A DNA stretch of 64,000 nt from Sextonia rubra (Eukaryota > Streptophyta > Magnoliopsida > Laurales > Lauraceae): NCBI GenBank assembly GCA_037013555.1, contig JASUAD010000001.1:129329589-129393588 (forward strand). The letters are read 5' to 3'. The first letter of the stretch is position 1. Every line of letters begins with the position of its first letter. This document shows positions 1-8,172 of this stretch, piece after piece. Under the pieces are notes generated by a model. The model saw only the letters and a list, made by a program, of their open reading frames with translations, was not told the DNA's origin and did no database searches. Both the position numbers and the translations under genes were made by a program.

Positions 1-747
1 ATAGGCCCTGTCCACTGCATCGTCAAACGTAGCCGGACGCTGAAACGCAGTCACGTGATGCATGTACCGGGGATGCAAACCTTCGACAAACCTGTTCACC
101 TTCCTCTCTTCGGTACTGATCATGTCCGGAGCAAAAAGCGACAACTGCATAAACTTGTTTACATACTCTGCTACTGTCATCTGCTGCTGGCGGAGAGCTA
201 GGAACTCAACCTCCTTGGCTCGAAACACATGAGCCGGGATGAACTTCCTCCTGAACTGTTGCTTGAACATCTCCCACACCGTAGCACTAGGGATATCTCT
301 GTATGAATCTTTCACGCTCTTCCACCAAGTCTTTGCGACATCTCTAAACATAGAAGTTGCTAGTCCGACCTTCTGTCGGTTCGTGCACACGACGGTCTCA
401 AAGACATCCTCTGTCTGGTCTAACCACTGTTCTGCCTTCAGTGGCTCTTCTGTTCCATAGAACTCAATAGCTCCTCGCTTGCGAAATTTACCATAGAGGG
501 CATTCGGGTCACTCTCTCGAGGCTGCAAGATCACCTGCTGGTCTACATGTGACTGAGCTGGGACTTGGCTTTGTCGGTCTAACATGGTTGTCACTTGGGC
601 TTGCAAGTTCTGCATGGATTGCGATTGTGCCTGAAGGGACTGGAATAACATGAGGATGCGTTCATCTGTATTCGGTGTCTGCGGTGATGGTGCAGATCCG
701 CTCTCGTTATTTCCGGCGTTCTGCTGAGAACCAGAACCTGATGCCAT
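1..747 (-). CDS. Partial gag of a second chromovirus unit (runs off left edge)
   Basis: This is the N-terminal 249 codons of a Ty3/gypsy Gag, starting at the ATG complementary to 745-747 and still open at base 1. It matches 7250-7996 almost base for base; the one difference I saw is C at 168 against G at 7417. It begins MASGSGSQQN, has a Gln-rich stretch, and then the capsid-like region with AEQWLDQTEDVFE. It is the start of a second element lying head-to-tail after the complete unit and sharing its LTR, so the window begins inside a tandem array. Gag would form the cytoplasmic virus-like particle. Zinc knuckle, protease and pol of this unit are outside the window. Confidence 0.9.
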   Translation of the reverse strand, partial: MASGSGSQQNAGNNESGSAPSPQTPNTDERILMLFQSLQAQSQSMQNLQAQVTTMLDRQSQVPAQSHVDQQVILQPRESDPNALYGKFRKRGAIEFYGTEEPLKAEQWLDQTEDVFETVVCTNRQKVGLATSMFRDVAKTWWKSVKDSYRDIPSATVWEMFKQQFRRKFIPAHVFRAKEVEFLALRQQQMTVAEYVNKFMQLSLFAPDMISTEERKVNRFVEGLHPRYMHHVTAFQRPATFDDAVDRAY

Positions 748-900
748 CCTGTAAAATGGAACGAGTCAGACACAAACACAAAACAATAGCGCCCAACAAA
801 CCCCAAAGTCTAGAAAGAACACAAAGAAATAATCGTATCCTCACCACGATCCTACATGCCTACATGCTTATCACACTAGAACAGGGAAGGAGCAAGGAAT

Positions 901-912
901 GCTTTGATACCA
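901..912 (-). other. Primer binding site of the second chromovirus unit
   Basis: The minus strand reads TGGTATCAAAGC, one base away from the plant initiator-methionine tRNA complement TGGTATCAGAGC. It lies about 11 bases inside the shared LTR and about 150 bases before the gag start at 747, as expected for the priming site of minus-strand DNA synthesis. Confidence 0.85.
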
Positions 913-2259
913 TACAATACGTATGTCACAACCCGAGCCCAGGGTTCGGGGGTTAGCAAAAGCCCAAACCTAATGACACACGTACTCCCGTGCATGCACA
1001 CGTAGACCGAGTCTAAATGCACACGCACAAGGGAACAAGCACACGTGCCAAGCAAGTATGCGGAAGCTGTAAATATCAGAAACATAAACAACTAATAGCA
1101 CAAGAAGAGGATACAAGGAAAGGACTGACATAATTACATATGAACGTTTACAAAAGAACAAAAGGATAAATACAATAGTGACATGTCATGACATATACAA
1201 GTCTGAAAATCCTCAAAACATGACTCCAACATGATGCATGCCATGAACGCGCTCCCGTGGAGTGATCACATCCACTCCTCTAGGCCTGATGGGGCCCCGG
1301 GGGTCTCAACTGGAGCCTGGCCGACCGGCGAGGGTTCGGCAGGGGGATCTGGGCCTGCAACACCACAAACAACTGTGAATACGAAGATTCAGCAAAGTAT
1401 AAACCATAGCAAGTTAACACACGCTGTGTCTAATAGAGTAAAGAACATCATGTTATTAAAGAAAGCATTTTCGTATACTAGGCTATCATGCAAGAAAGAA
1501 AGATGCTTTGTGAATCAAGGATAACATGCTGTGTACATAACTAGTGGCTACTACATTACCATATGCTCCCAAAAGAGGGATCTTGTAACATGCAAAGAAC
1601 ACCATTGTCCGGGCCAGGGTACAATGGGTCTCGGTTTCCTGGGGTCCGGTTCCCCAAGACAAAATCCATACTGCAGCAGGTCCTTATAACTATACCAAAT
1701 TCACCCCGTCGGGATCCTAAGGCTGAGGCTAAGTAGAGCCTGACCATACAAAGTCAATCATGAAAACCTGAGTAGATCGTGATCATATATCATGCGTGCA
1801 TATCTGGAATTGAACATATCATACATGTATACTCAGGGTAAATAATCGCAATGTGAAAGTAAAGTAACGGGATACAAGTAATCATGTCAGAGTGTGAGAT
1901 CAATGATCGAATGCAATATGGTATGCAACAAATCATGCGAAATCGAATCATCTTAAGTTACAAACCAATTCTAATCTAATTATCCGGTGTTTCTAACCGT
2001 GCATGATGATGTAGTTTTAAGTTATTCGATACACCGTTGTCTAGTGTTGCCTGGAATCGGGCGGTGCACGAAGTCCCTTAAACCAACACCCATGGGGAGG
2101 TGCTTAACATCCGGATAACGAACATGAATGATTCGCAGCCCTCGAGATCATTCACGCGGAGTATCACATTCCGTTGGGCAAGTCTAGGTGCTCTACATTC
2201 TATCATGAAGGTCATATAGGTCTTATCTTTACACCTAGCCTTATTCTTCATGTGTGGTT

Positions 2260-2519
2260 ACGGCTTAGCCGTGTGTGTGCTACGGCTTAGCCGTGTGTGG
2301 TCTACGGCTTAGCCGTGGCTAAACCGTAGAAGGTCTGTCATTTGCTGACTCTCAGTTATTCCAGAAATTGCACCCTGTATTGTTCTACGGCTGGGCCACG
2401 GCTGAGCTACGGCTTAGCCGTAGGGCAATCCACGGCTTAGCCGTGCCCTAGCCGTAGAGGAAAACTGGGTTTTTCTCCTCTCTGGATTGTGAGCCGTAGG
2501 TGTTATACGGCTTAGCCGT
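2260..2519. repeat. Array of 13-bp palindromes in the chromovirus LTR
   Basis: The palindrome ACGGCTTAGCCGT occurs intact at 2260, 2282, 2304, 2409, 2432 and 2507, with degenerate half-sites between them. The first three are spaced exactly 22 bp apart. The same set occurs in the other LTR (9509, 9531, 9553, 9658, 9681, 9756). The array lies downstream of the LTR TATA box in the transcribed direction, so it would be in the RNA. Confidence 0.95.
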
Positions 2520-3066
2520 ACCTGCACGAATTTAATTTCCTGAAACCTGTATAGAATGTCTGAAAACTCATCCAATTTATAATTATCAAAGGGGAGTAGA
2601 CAAGTAGTGAATTAATGAGTAGCAAATGGGCTGTAAATACATATTTCCACATCAATGCATGTAAAAACTATCCAATTCAAATGCATATCAACATGGGTTC
2701 TCACAAGCTAGGTTTATACTTGCCTTAGATTGGAAATCAATTGCACACTTGTAGCCCTCAAGCCAAACACAACCTAACACCAAATCAAAGTACATGCATG
2801 CATGAGAGATGGAGAGAAAACCACTACACCGATACACCATGCAATTGATAAACAAGAAGGAGAAGAGATAGAGAATGGAGAGGAGGGGAATGGAAGGAAA
2901 TCCACTTACCTCTCATGCAAGAACCCAATTCCTCAATTTGAACTTGATCGATGAAGGTTGGAGAAGAGAATGCAAGTGAAGAAAAAGAGACTCCACGTGC
3001 CCAGCAGGAAATGAGAGAAAACGAGAGAGAACGTGAGAAGGAATGTGAGTTGAGATCGATGGAGAG

Positions 3067-3074
3067 CTTATATA
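3067..3074 (-). promoter_or_regulatory. TATA box of the shared chromovirus LTR
   Basis: TATATAAG on the minus strand about 350 bases into the LTR, followed downstream by a CT-rich, AGAGAG-complementary stretch. This would be the RNA polymerase II promoter driving the second unit to the left. The matching copy is at 10316-10323. Confidence 0.6.
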
Positions 3075-3426
3075 ATCAAATGGGTTGTCCAAATTTACAA
3101 TGAAAGCCAAGCTAGAAATGTATTTACAGTTTGAGTCAAACTCAGGTCCAATCGAATCACACGACCTCGGTTGCAAATGACGTAGTTACGAAAGTTAACG
3201 GGCTCAACGAAAGACACGTGTTGACCTCAAGATGATGCAAAAATGACCATGTCTAAGAAAAGCTAAAATTACGAAAAAGGGCTTGATCTACTTAATCCAG
3301 GTCAAACTCAACCCAACTACCTATCCATGACCCGTAACGAAAACAAAACACAAACAAAACACAATTAGCAACAAAAATAAGATTAACTAGATGCTAAACG
3401 AGGTCAAGCTGGGTCGGAGTGTTACA

Positions 3427-3439
3427 TCCTCCCCCACTT
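3427..3439 (-). other. Polypurine tract of the chromovirus
   Basis: The minus strand reads AAGTGGGGGAGGA directly before the TGTAAC start of the 3' LTR. This is the standard plus-strand primer position and fixes the LTR right end at 3426. The pol stop lies about 40 bases upstream. Confidence 0.85.
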
Positions 3440-3476
3440 GAGAATCATTCTGTCCTCGGAATGAACACTAACTCGC

Positions 3477-5573
3477 TCATACCTGGGAAAACAAATCGGG
3501 GTACTGACGTGCCATCTGCTCTTCTAGCTCCCAAGTAGCCTCATCGGGACTGTGATGCTCCCAAAGCACTTTGACCCATCGAATTGTCCTGGTGCGGAGT
3601 ATCTGCTCTCGGGTTCCCACGATACGGAGCGGTCGCTCAACGTATGCAGCACTCGGCTGAATCTGAACCTCGTCGTAACGAATGACATGGGAGGGATCGT
3701 GAACATATTTCCGAAGCATCGAAACGTGGAAAACGTTGTGCACTCCTGTAAACATCTCGGGAAGCTCTAATCGATAAGCCAAATCACCAATCCGACTCTT
3801 GATCTCGAACGGTCCGACATAGCGTGGAGCTAACTTGCCTTTCTGGCCGAAACGGATCGTACCCTTCATCGGTGAGACCTTCAGGAAAACCCACTCGCCA
3901 ACCTGAAACTCTAAGGGTCGTCTGCGGGTGTCTGCATAACTCTTCTGTCTTGACCGAGCAACTTTCAAATTCTCAATGGCTTTCTGTACCTTCTCCGTAG
4001 TCTCGGCAATGATCGTCGGTCCGTGAAAACTGCGGGTTCCAACTTCTTCCCAACAAACCGGACTTCTACACTTCTTCCCGTACAATGCTTCATATGGTGC
4101 CATCCCAATGCTCTCGTGGAAACTGTTGTTGTAGGCGAGCTCGCACAACGATAGATGAAGATCCCATTCTTTCTCGTAGTTCAACACACTGGCTCGCAAC
4201 ATATCCTCCAAAGTCTGAATTGTCCGCTCTGATTGTCCATCCGTCTGTGGGTGGTATGCCGTGCTGAAACTCAACTTCGTACCCAAAGCCTCTTGGAATG
4301 CTCTCCAGAAAGACGAAACAAAACGGCTGTCACGATCGGATACAATCGACACGGGGGTACCATGGAGCCTGACGATCTCATCCACGAACTTCCTAGCCAT
4401 CTCTGAAAATGTCATACCCTTCCGAAAAGGAATGAAATGGGCTGACTTCGTCAATCGATCTACGATCACCCAAATGGCGTTGTTCTTCCTGCTCGTCGGT
4501 GGTAACCCTGAAACGAAGTCCATGGTGATGTGTTCCCACTTCCACTGCGGTATATGCAAAGGATGCAACGAGCCTGGCGGTCTCTGATGATCGGCCTTCA
4601 CCTTCTGACATGTCAAACAGCGAGCAACAAACCCTGCTACTTCTCTCTTCATGTTGTTCCACCAGAAGCGATCCTTGAGATTCCGAAACATCTTCGTGCT
4701 GCCTGGATGCATCGCGTAGCGAGCGTAATGCGCTTCGTTCATCAGCTTCTCCTTGAACTCATCAACTGCTGGCACGCACAACCTACTCCGAAAATAGAGT
4801 ACACCATCCTCGAGTCTGAAATCGGGTCTGTCTCCAATGTGGTCTCGAATGCGCTTCAATGTTAGATCTTCAAACTGCCTGTCTTTAATCTGCTGAATCA
4901 ACTCAGGCTGAAACACTAGCGTACTAGCCAACATCACGCACTCATCCACTAGTTTAACCTCAACAGGGAGACCACGAAACTCTAAGAGGAAACTGCTCAA
5001 GAGCTGCACTGACTCTGCTTTCCTGCTGAGCGCATCTGCCACCACATTCCCCTTGCCTGGCTGATATTTGATCGGGAAGTCATAATCCTTAATAAGCTCA
5101 AGCCATCTCCGCTGTCTCATGTTCAGCTCCTGCTGTGTGAATAAATACTGTAAACTGTGGTGGTCAGAACGAACCTCAAACTGCACACCATATAGATAAT
5201 GTCTCCACAGCTTCAACGCAAACACGATGGCTGCCAATTCCAAATCATGGGTGGCGTAATTCTTCTCATGTTCTCGCAACTGTCTCGATCCATAAGCAAT
5301 CACCTTCCCATGCTGCATCAACACACAACCTAGGCCAACTCGAGAAGCGTCTGAATAAACCACGAATCCTTCACTACCATCTGGCAAGGCTAACACTGGG
5401 ACCGTAGTCAACTTCTCTTTCAAAATCCTGAAACGGGCTTCACACTCCTCAGTCCAATCAAATGGTACATTCTTCCTGGTCAACTTCGTCAAAGGAGAAG
5501 AGATCTTAGCAAAGTCCTGGACAAATCGACGGTAGTAACCTGCTAGACCAAGGAAACTGCGAACCTCTGTCAC
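3477..5573 (-). CDS. Chromovirus pol C-terminal half: RNase H, integrase, chromodomain
   Basis: An open frame of 698 codons. Order: end of RT connection (SFLGLAGYYRRF, residues 6-17), RNase H with catalytic YSDAS (Asp75) and DLELAAIVFAL, then integrase with an HHCC zinc finger (His282, His289, Cys319, Cys322) and catalytic Asp352, Asp413 and Glu449 (35 residues between the last two). A GPF-type motif (RYVGPFEIKSR) follows, and a C-terminal chromodomain-like segment (about 645-695, VLWEHHSPDEATWELEE) typical of chromoviruses. The nominal start is a GTG inside the PKTVTEVRSF motif, so it is not a real start. This is the downstream part of one polyprotein, cut from the upstream frame by the lesion at 5542-5610. 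All catalytic residues are present. Lineage Tekay/Del is likely from the chromodomain and long LTRs. Confidence 0.93.
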   Translation of the reverse strand: MTEVRSFLGLAGYYRRFVQDFAKISSPLTKLTRKNVPFDWTEECEARFRILKEKLTTVPVLALPDGSEGFVVYSDASRVGLGCVLMQHGKVIAYGSRQLREHEKNYATHDLELAAIVFALKLWRHYLYGVQFEVRSDHHSLQYLFTQQELNMRQRRWLELIKDYDFPIKYQPGKGNVVADALSRKAESVQLLSSFLLEFRGLPVEVKLVDECVMLASTLVFQPELIQQIKDRQFEDLTLKRIRDHIGDRPDFRLEDGVLYFRSRLCVPAVDEFKEKLMNEAHYARYAMHPGSTKMFRNLKDRFWWNNMKREVAGFVARCLTCQKVKADHQRPPGSLHPLHIPQWKWEHITMDFVSGLPPTSRKNNAIWVIVDRLTKSAHFIPFRKGMTFSEMARKFVDEIVRLHGTPVSIVSDRDSRFVSSFWRAFQEALGTKLSFSTAYHPQTDGQSERTIQTLEDMLRASVLNYEKEWDLHLSLCELAYNNSFHESIGMAPYEALYGKKCRSPVCWEEVGTRSFHGPTIIAETTEKVQKAIENLKVARSRQKSYADTRRRPLEFQVGEWVFLKVSPMKGTIRFGQKGKLAPRYVGPFEIKSRIGDLAYRLELPEMFTGVHNVFHVSMLRKYVHDPSHVIRYDEVQIQPSAAYVERPLRIVGTREQILRTRTIRWVKVLWEHHSPDEATWELEEQMARQYPDLFSQV

Positions 5574-5610
5574 TGTCTTGGGGCTAGACCAAGGAAACTG
5601 TGAACCTCTG
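5542..5610. repeat. 28-bp direct duplication that breaks the pol frame
   Basis: GCTAGACCAAGGAAACTG plus ten more bases at 5542-5569 recurs at 5583-5610 with one mismatch. On the minus strand, coding for the RT-RNase H linker between the DPSKAE and PKTVTEV motifs has been replaced by a second copy of the SFLGLA coding segment. The upstream frame therefore ends at a TGA (in GTGA) just before the intact downstream frame. The usual linker with its tryptophan is missing. Confidence 0.9.
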
Positions 5611-7996
5611 CTTTAGATGGATCAACTGCCAATCCCTCTCGTGAAATGATATGACCTAAAAATGCAACCTGCTCAAGCCAAAAATCACACTTCGACAACT
5701 TAGCAAACAATCGATGTTCTCTCAACAACGACAAGGCTTTTCTCAAATGCTCCCTATGCTCCTCTGCTGACTTAGAATATATCAAGATATCATCAATAAA
5801 CACAACTACGAATTGGTCCAAGAAAGGAGCAAAAATCTGATTCATCAATGCCATAAAAGCTGCAGGTGCGTTGGTTAGTCCAAAAGGCATCACGAGGAAT
5901 TCATAATGTCCATAACGAGTCCTGAAGGCAGTCTTGGGAATGTCATCTTCTTTGACTCTCAACTGGTGATATCCAGACCTCAAATCAATCTTCGAAAAAT
6001 ATGCTGCGCCCTGAAGTTGATCGAACAGCTCATCAATCCTGGGTAAGGGGTACTTGTTCTTGATCGTCACTTTGTTCAGCTGGCGGTAGTCTATGCACAT
6101 CCGAAAAGTACCATCCTTCTTTTTGACAAACAAGACTGGTGCTCCCCAAGGTGAAACGCTCGGGCGAACGAAACCCTTATCCAAAAGCTCCTGCAATTGT
6201 TTCTTCAATTCTGACAACTCTGCTGGGGCCATGCGATACGGAGCCTTGCTGATCGGTGCCGTGCCGGGAACAAGCTCAATGGCGAACTCCACATCTCGAA
6301 CCGGGGGTAAGTCTGGCACATCGTCTGGAAAGACATCTGGAAAGTCACAGACCACCTGAACCTCACCTAGCTGCTTCGGCTCCTTCTTCGCTGAGATAAA
6401 GGCAATGAAGCCTTCGCACCCTCGGCGGATCAAGCGATCTGCCCTACACGCCGAAATCACACGTCTGGGGCATCTCTGCTGACTGCCCTCGAAACGGAAG
6501 CCCTTGCCTAAATCGAAGAAGATCGTCCTGTTGTAACAGTTAACACAGGCACGATATCGAGCGAGCCAATCCATACCAAGGATCACGTCGAAGTCCAGCA
6601 TCGACAACAGGATCAAATCAACAGGTAACTGATGACCTGCAATCTGCACGTCGCAATGGGGGTAGTACATACTACACTCCACTCGCTTGCCAACTGGGGT
6701 GGATACAACCAACACATATGGCAACGGCTTAGACGGCTGAGGTAACCGCTCGGCAAAATGAGGTGCTACATAAGATCGTGTAGACCCCGAATCGAACAAA
6801 GCTAATGCCTCGACGCGCGAAATCAAAACAGTACCTTCAACCACCTGTGGATCCTCGGCACTCTCGTGGGTAGCAGCGTAAGCACGGGCTGACTGGCGAG
6901 GCTGTATCGAGCCTGGACGAGCTGACTGCGGCTTGCTCGGAGCTGTAGGTGCACTAGGCCTGCTAGGAACTGTGCCGGAAGTAGGACCAGATGGAGCTGC
7001 ACCAGAGGCTCTATGTCGAGGACAATTGGCGATCATATGCTCCCTTGAACCACAAATGAAACAAGCACCGGCCTTCCTCCAACAAGCTTCAGTCGTGTGG
7101 TTCCTACCACAATATCCACAAGTCACTCCAGTAGAACTAGAAGTACTCTGCTGGCCTTTGGTCTTCTTCTGTACTTGTCCTCGTGCACTGAAAGGCGGCT
7201 GTCTCTTAGGCTCAACGGCTCTAGCAGCTTGGTGGATGGCCTCGGCAGAATAGGCCCTGTCCACTGCATCGTCAAACGTAGCCGGACGCTGAAACGCAGT
7301 CACGTGATGCATGTACCGGGGATGCAAACCTTCGACAAACCTGTTCACCTTCCTCTCTTCGGTACTGATCATGTCCGGAGCAAAAAGCGACAACTGCATA
7401 AACTTGTTTACATACTGTGCTACTGTCATCTGCTGCTGGCGGAGAGCTAGGAACTCAACCTCCTTGGCTCGAAACACATGAGCCGGGATGAACTTCCTCC
7501 TGAACTGTTGCTTGAACATCTCCCACACCGTAGCACTAGGGATATCTCTGTATGAATCTTTCACGCTCTTCCACCAAGTCTTTGCGACATCTCTAAACAT
7601 AGAAGTTGCTAGTCCGACCTTCTGTCGGTTCGTGCACACGACGGTCTCAAAGACATCCTCTGTCTGGTCTAACCACTGTTCTGCCTTCAGTGGCTCTTCT
7701 GTTCCATAGAACTCAATAGCTCCTCGCTTGCGAAATTTACCATAGAGGGCATTCGGGTCACTCTCTCGAGGCTGCAAGATCACCTGCTGGTCTACATGTG
7801 ACTGAGCTGGGACTTGGCTTTGTCGGTCTAACATGGTTGTCACTTGGGCTTGCAAGTTCTGCATGGATTGCGATTGTGCCTGAAGGGACTGGAATAACAT
7901 GAGGATGCGTTCATCTGTATTCGGTGTCTGCGGTGATGGTGCAGATCCGCTCTCGTTATTTCCGGCGTTCTGCTGAGAACCAGAACCTGATGCCAT
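5570..7996 (-). CDS. Chromovirus gag, protease and reverse transcriptase (frame broken at its end)
   Basis: An 808-codon frame from the ATG at 7994-7996, about 150 bases after the primer site. Gag occupies about 1-330 (AEQWLDQTEDVFE at 105-117), with a Cys-rich CGYCGRNHTTEAC and a canonical CX2CX4HX4C zinc knuckle (Cys312-Cys325). The aspartic protease has its active site at Asp402-Ser403-Gly404 (ALFDSGSTRSYV). The reverse transcriptase spans about 590-790, with DYRQLNKVT, YFSKIDLRSGYHQ, FGLTNAPAAFM and the catalytic FIDD (733-736). The product would be the polyprotein that builds the particle and copies RNA to DNA. It ends prematurely, 11 residues after the DPSKAE motif, because of the local duplication, so RNase H and integrase are no longer in frame. 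Otherwise it has no stops, which fits a recent insertion. Confidence 0.93.
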   Translation of the reverse strand: MASGSGSQQNAGNNESGSAPSPQTPNTDERILMLFQSLQAQSQSMQNLQAQVTTMLDRQSQVPAQSHVDQQVILQPRESDPNALYGKFRKRGAIEFYGTEEPLKAEQWLDQTEDVFETVVCTNRQKVGLATSMFRDVAKTWWKSVKDSYRDIPSATVWEMFKQQFRRKFIPAHVFRAKEVEFLALRQQQMTVAQYVNKFMQLSLFAPDMISTEERKVNRFVEGLHPRYMHHVTAFQRPATFDDAVDRAYSAEAIHQAARAVEPKRQPPFSARGQVQKKTKGQQSTSSSTGVTCGYCGRNHTTEACWRKAGACFICGSREHMIANCPRHRASGAAPSGPTSGTVPSRPSAPTAPSKPQSARPGSIQPRQSARAYAATHESAEDPQVVEGTVLISRVEALALFDSGSTRSYVAPHFAERLPQPSKPLPYVLVVSTPVGKRVECSMYYPHCDVQIAGHQLPVDLILLSMLDFDVILGMDWLARYRACVNCYNRTIFFDLGKGFRFEGSQQRCPRRVISACRADRLIRRGCEGFIAFISAKKEPKQLGEVQVVCDFPDVFPDDVPDLPPVRDVEFAIELVPGTAPISKAPYRMAPAELSELKKQLQELLDKGFVRPSVSPWGAPVLFVKKKDGTFRMCIDYRQLNKVTIKNKYPLPRIDELFDQLQGAAYFSKIDLRSGYHQLRVKEDDIPKTAFRTRYGHYEFLVMPFGLTNAPAAFMALMNQIFAPFLDQFVVVFIDDILIYSKSAEEHREHLRKALSLLREHRLFAKLSKCDFWLEQVAFLGHIISREGLAVDPSKAEVHSFLGLAPRQ

Positions 7997-8149
7997 CCTG
8001 TAAAATGGAACGAGTCAGACACAAACACAAAACAATAGCGCCCAACAAACCCCAAAGTCTAGAAAGAACACAAAGAAATAATCGTATCCTCACCACGATC
8101 CTACATGCCTACATGCTTATCACACTAGAACAGGGAAGGAGCAAGGAAT

Positions 8150-8161
8150 GCTTTGATACCA
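8150..8161 (-). other. Primer binding site of the complete chromovirus unit
   Basis: TGGTATCAAAGC on the minus strand, identical to the site at 901-912 and close to the initiator-Met tRNA complement. It lies between the 5' LTR and the gag start at 7996. Confidence 0.88.
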
Positions 8162-8172
8162 TACAATACGTA

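Larger units (their letters stand above)
924..3426 (-). repeat. Shared chromovirus LTR (3' LTR of unit 1, 5' LTR of unit 2)
   Basis: This ~2.5-kb LTR reads TGTAACACTCC at its minus-strand start (right end) and finishes near GTGACA (left end). The right end is set by the adjacent polypurine tract. The left end is less sure: 924 gives TG...CA ends but leaves 11 bases before the primer site. Against 8173-10676 I found only 2321 A/G, a C-to-A change plus a 1-base length difference in an A-rich run near 3350, 3378 T/C and 3392 T/C. That is over 99.7% identity by eye. A length near 2.5 kb fits Tekay/Del chromoviruses. Confidence 0.9.

Noticed and set aside
239..460. Plus-strand open frame of 73 codons (also at 7488-7709)
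   Set aside because: It is antisense to chromovirus gag, and its repetition simply follows the 7,249-bp tandem array.
5565..5580. Programmed frameshift or stop-restart (GTGA) linking the two pol frames
   Set aside because: The adjacent 28-bp duplication and the missing RT-RNase H linker explain the break as a mutation. Plant chromoviruses normally use one continuous frame here.
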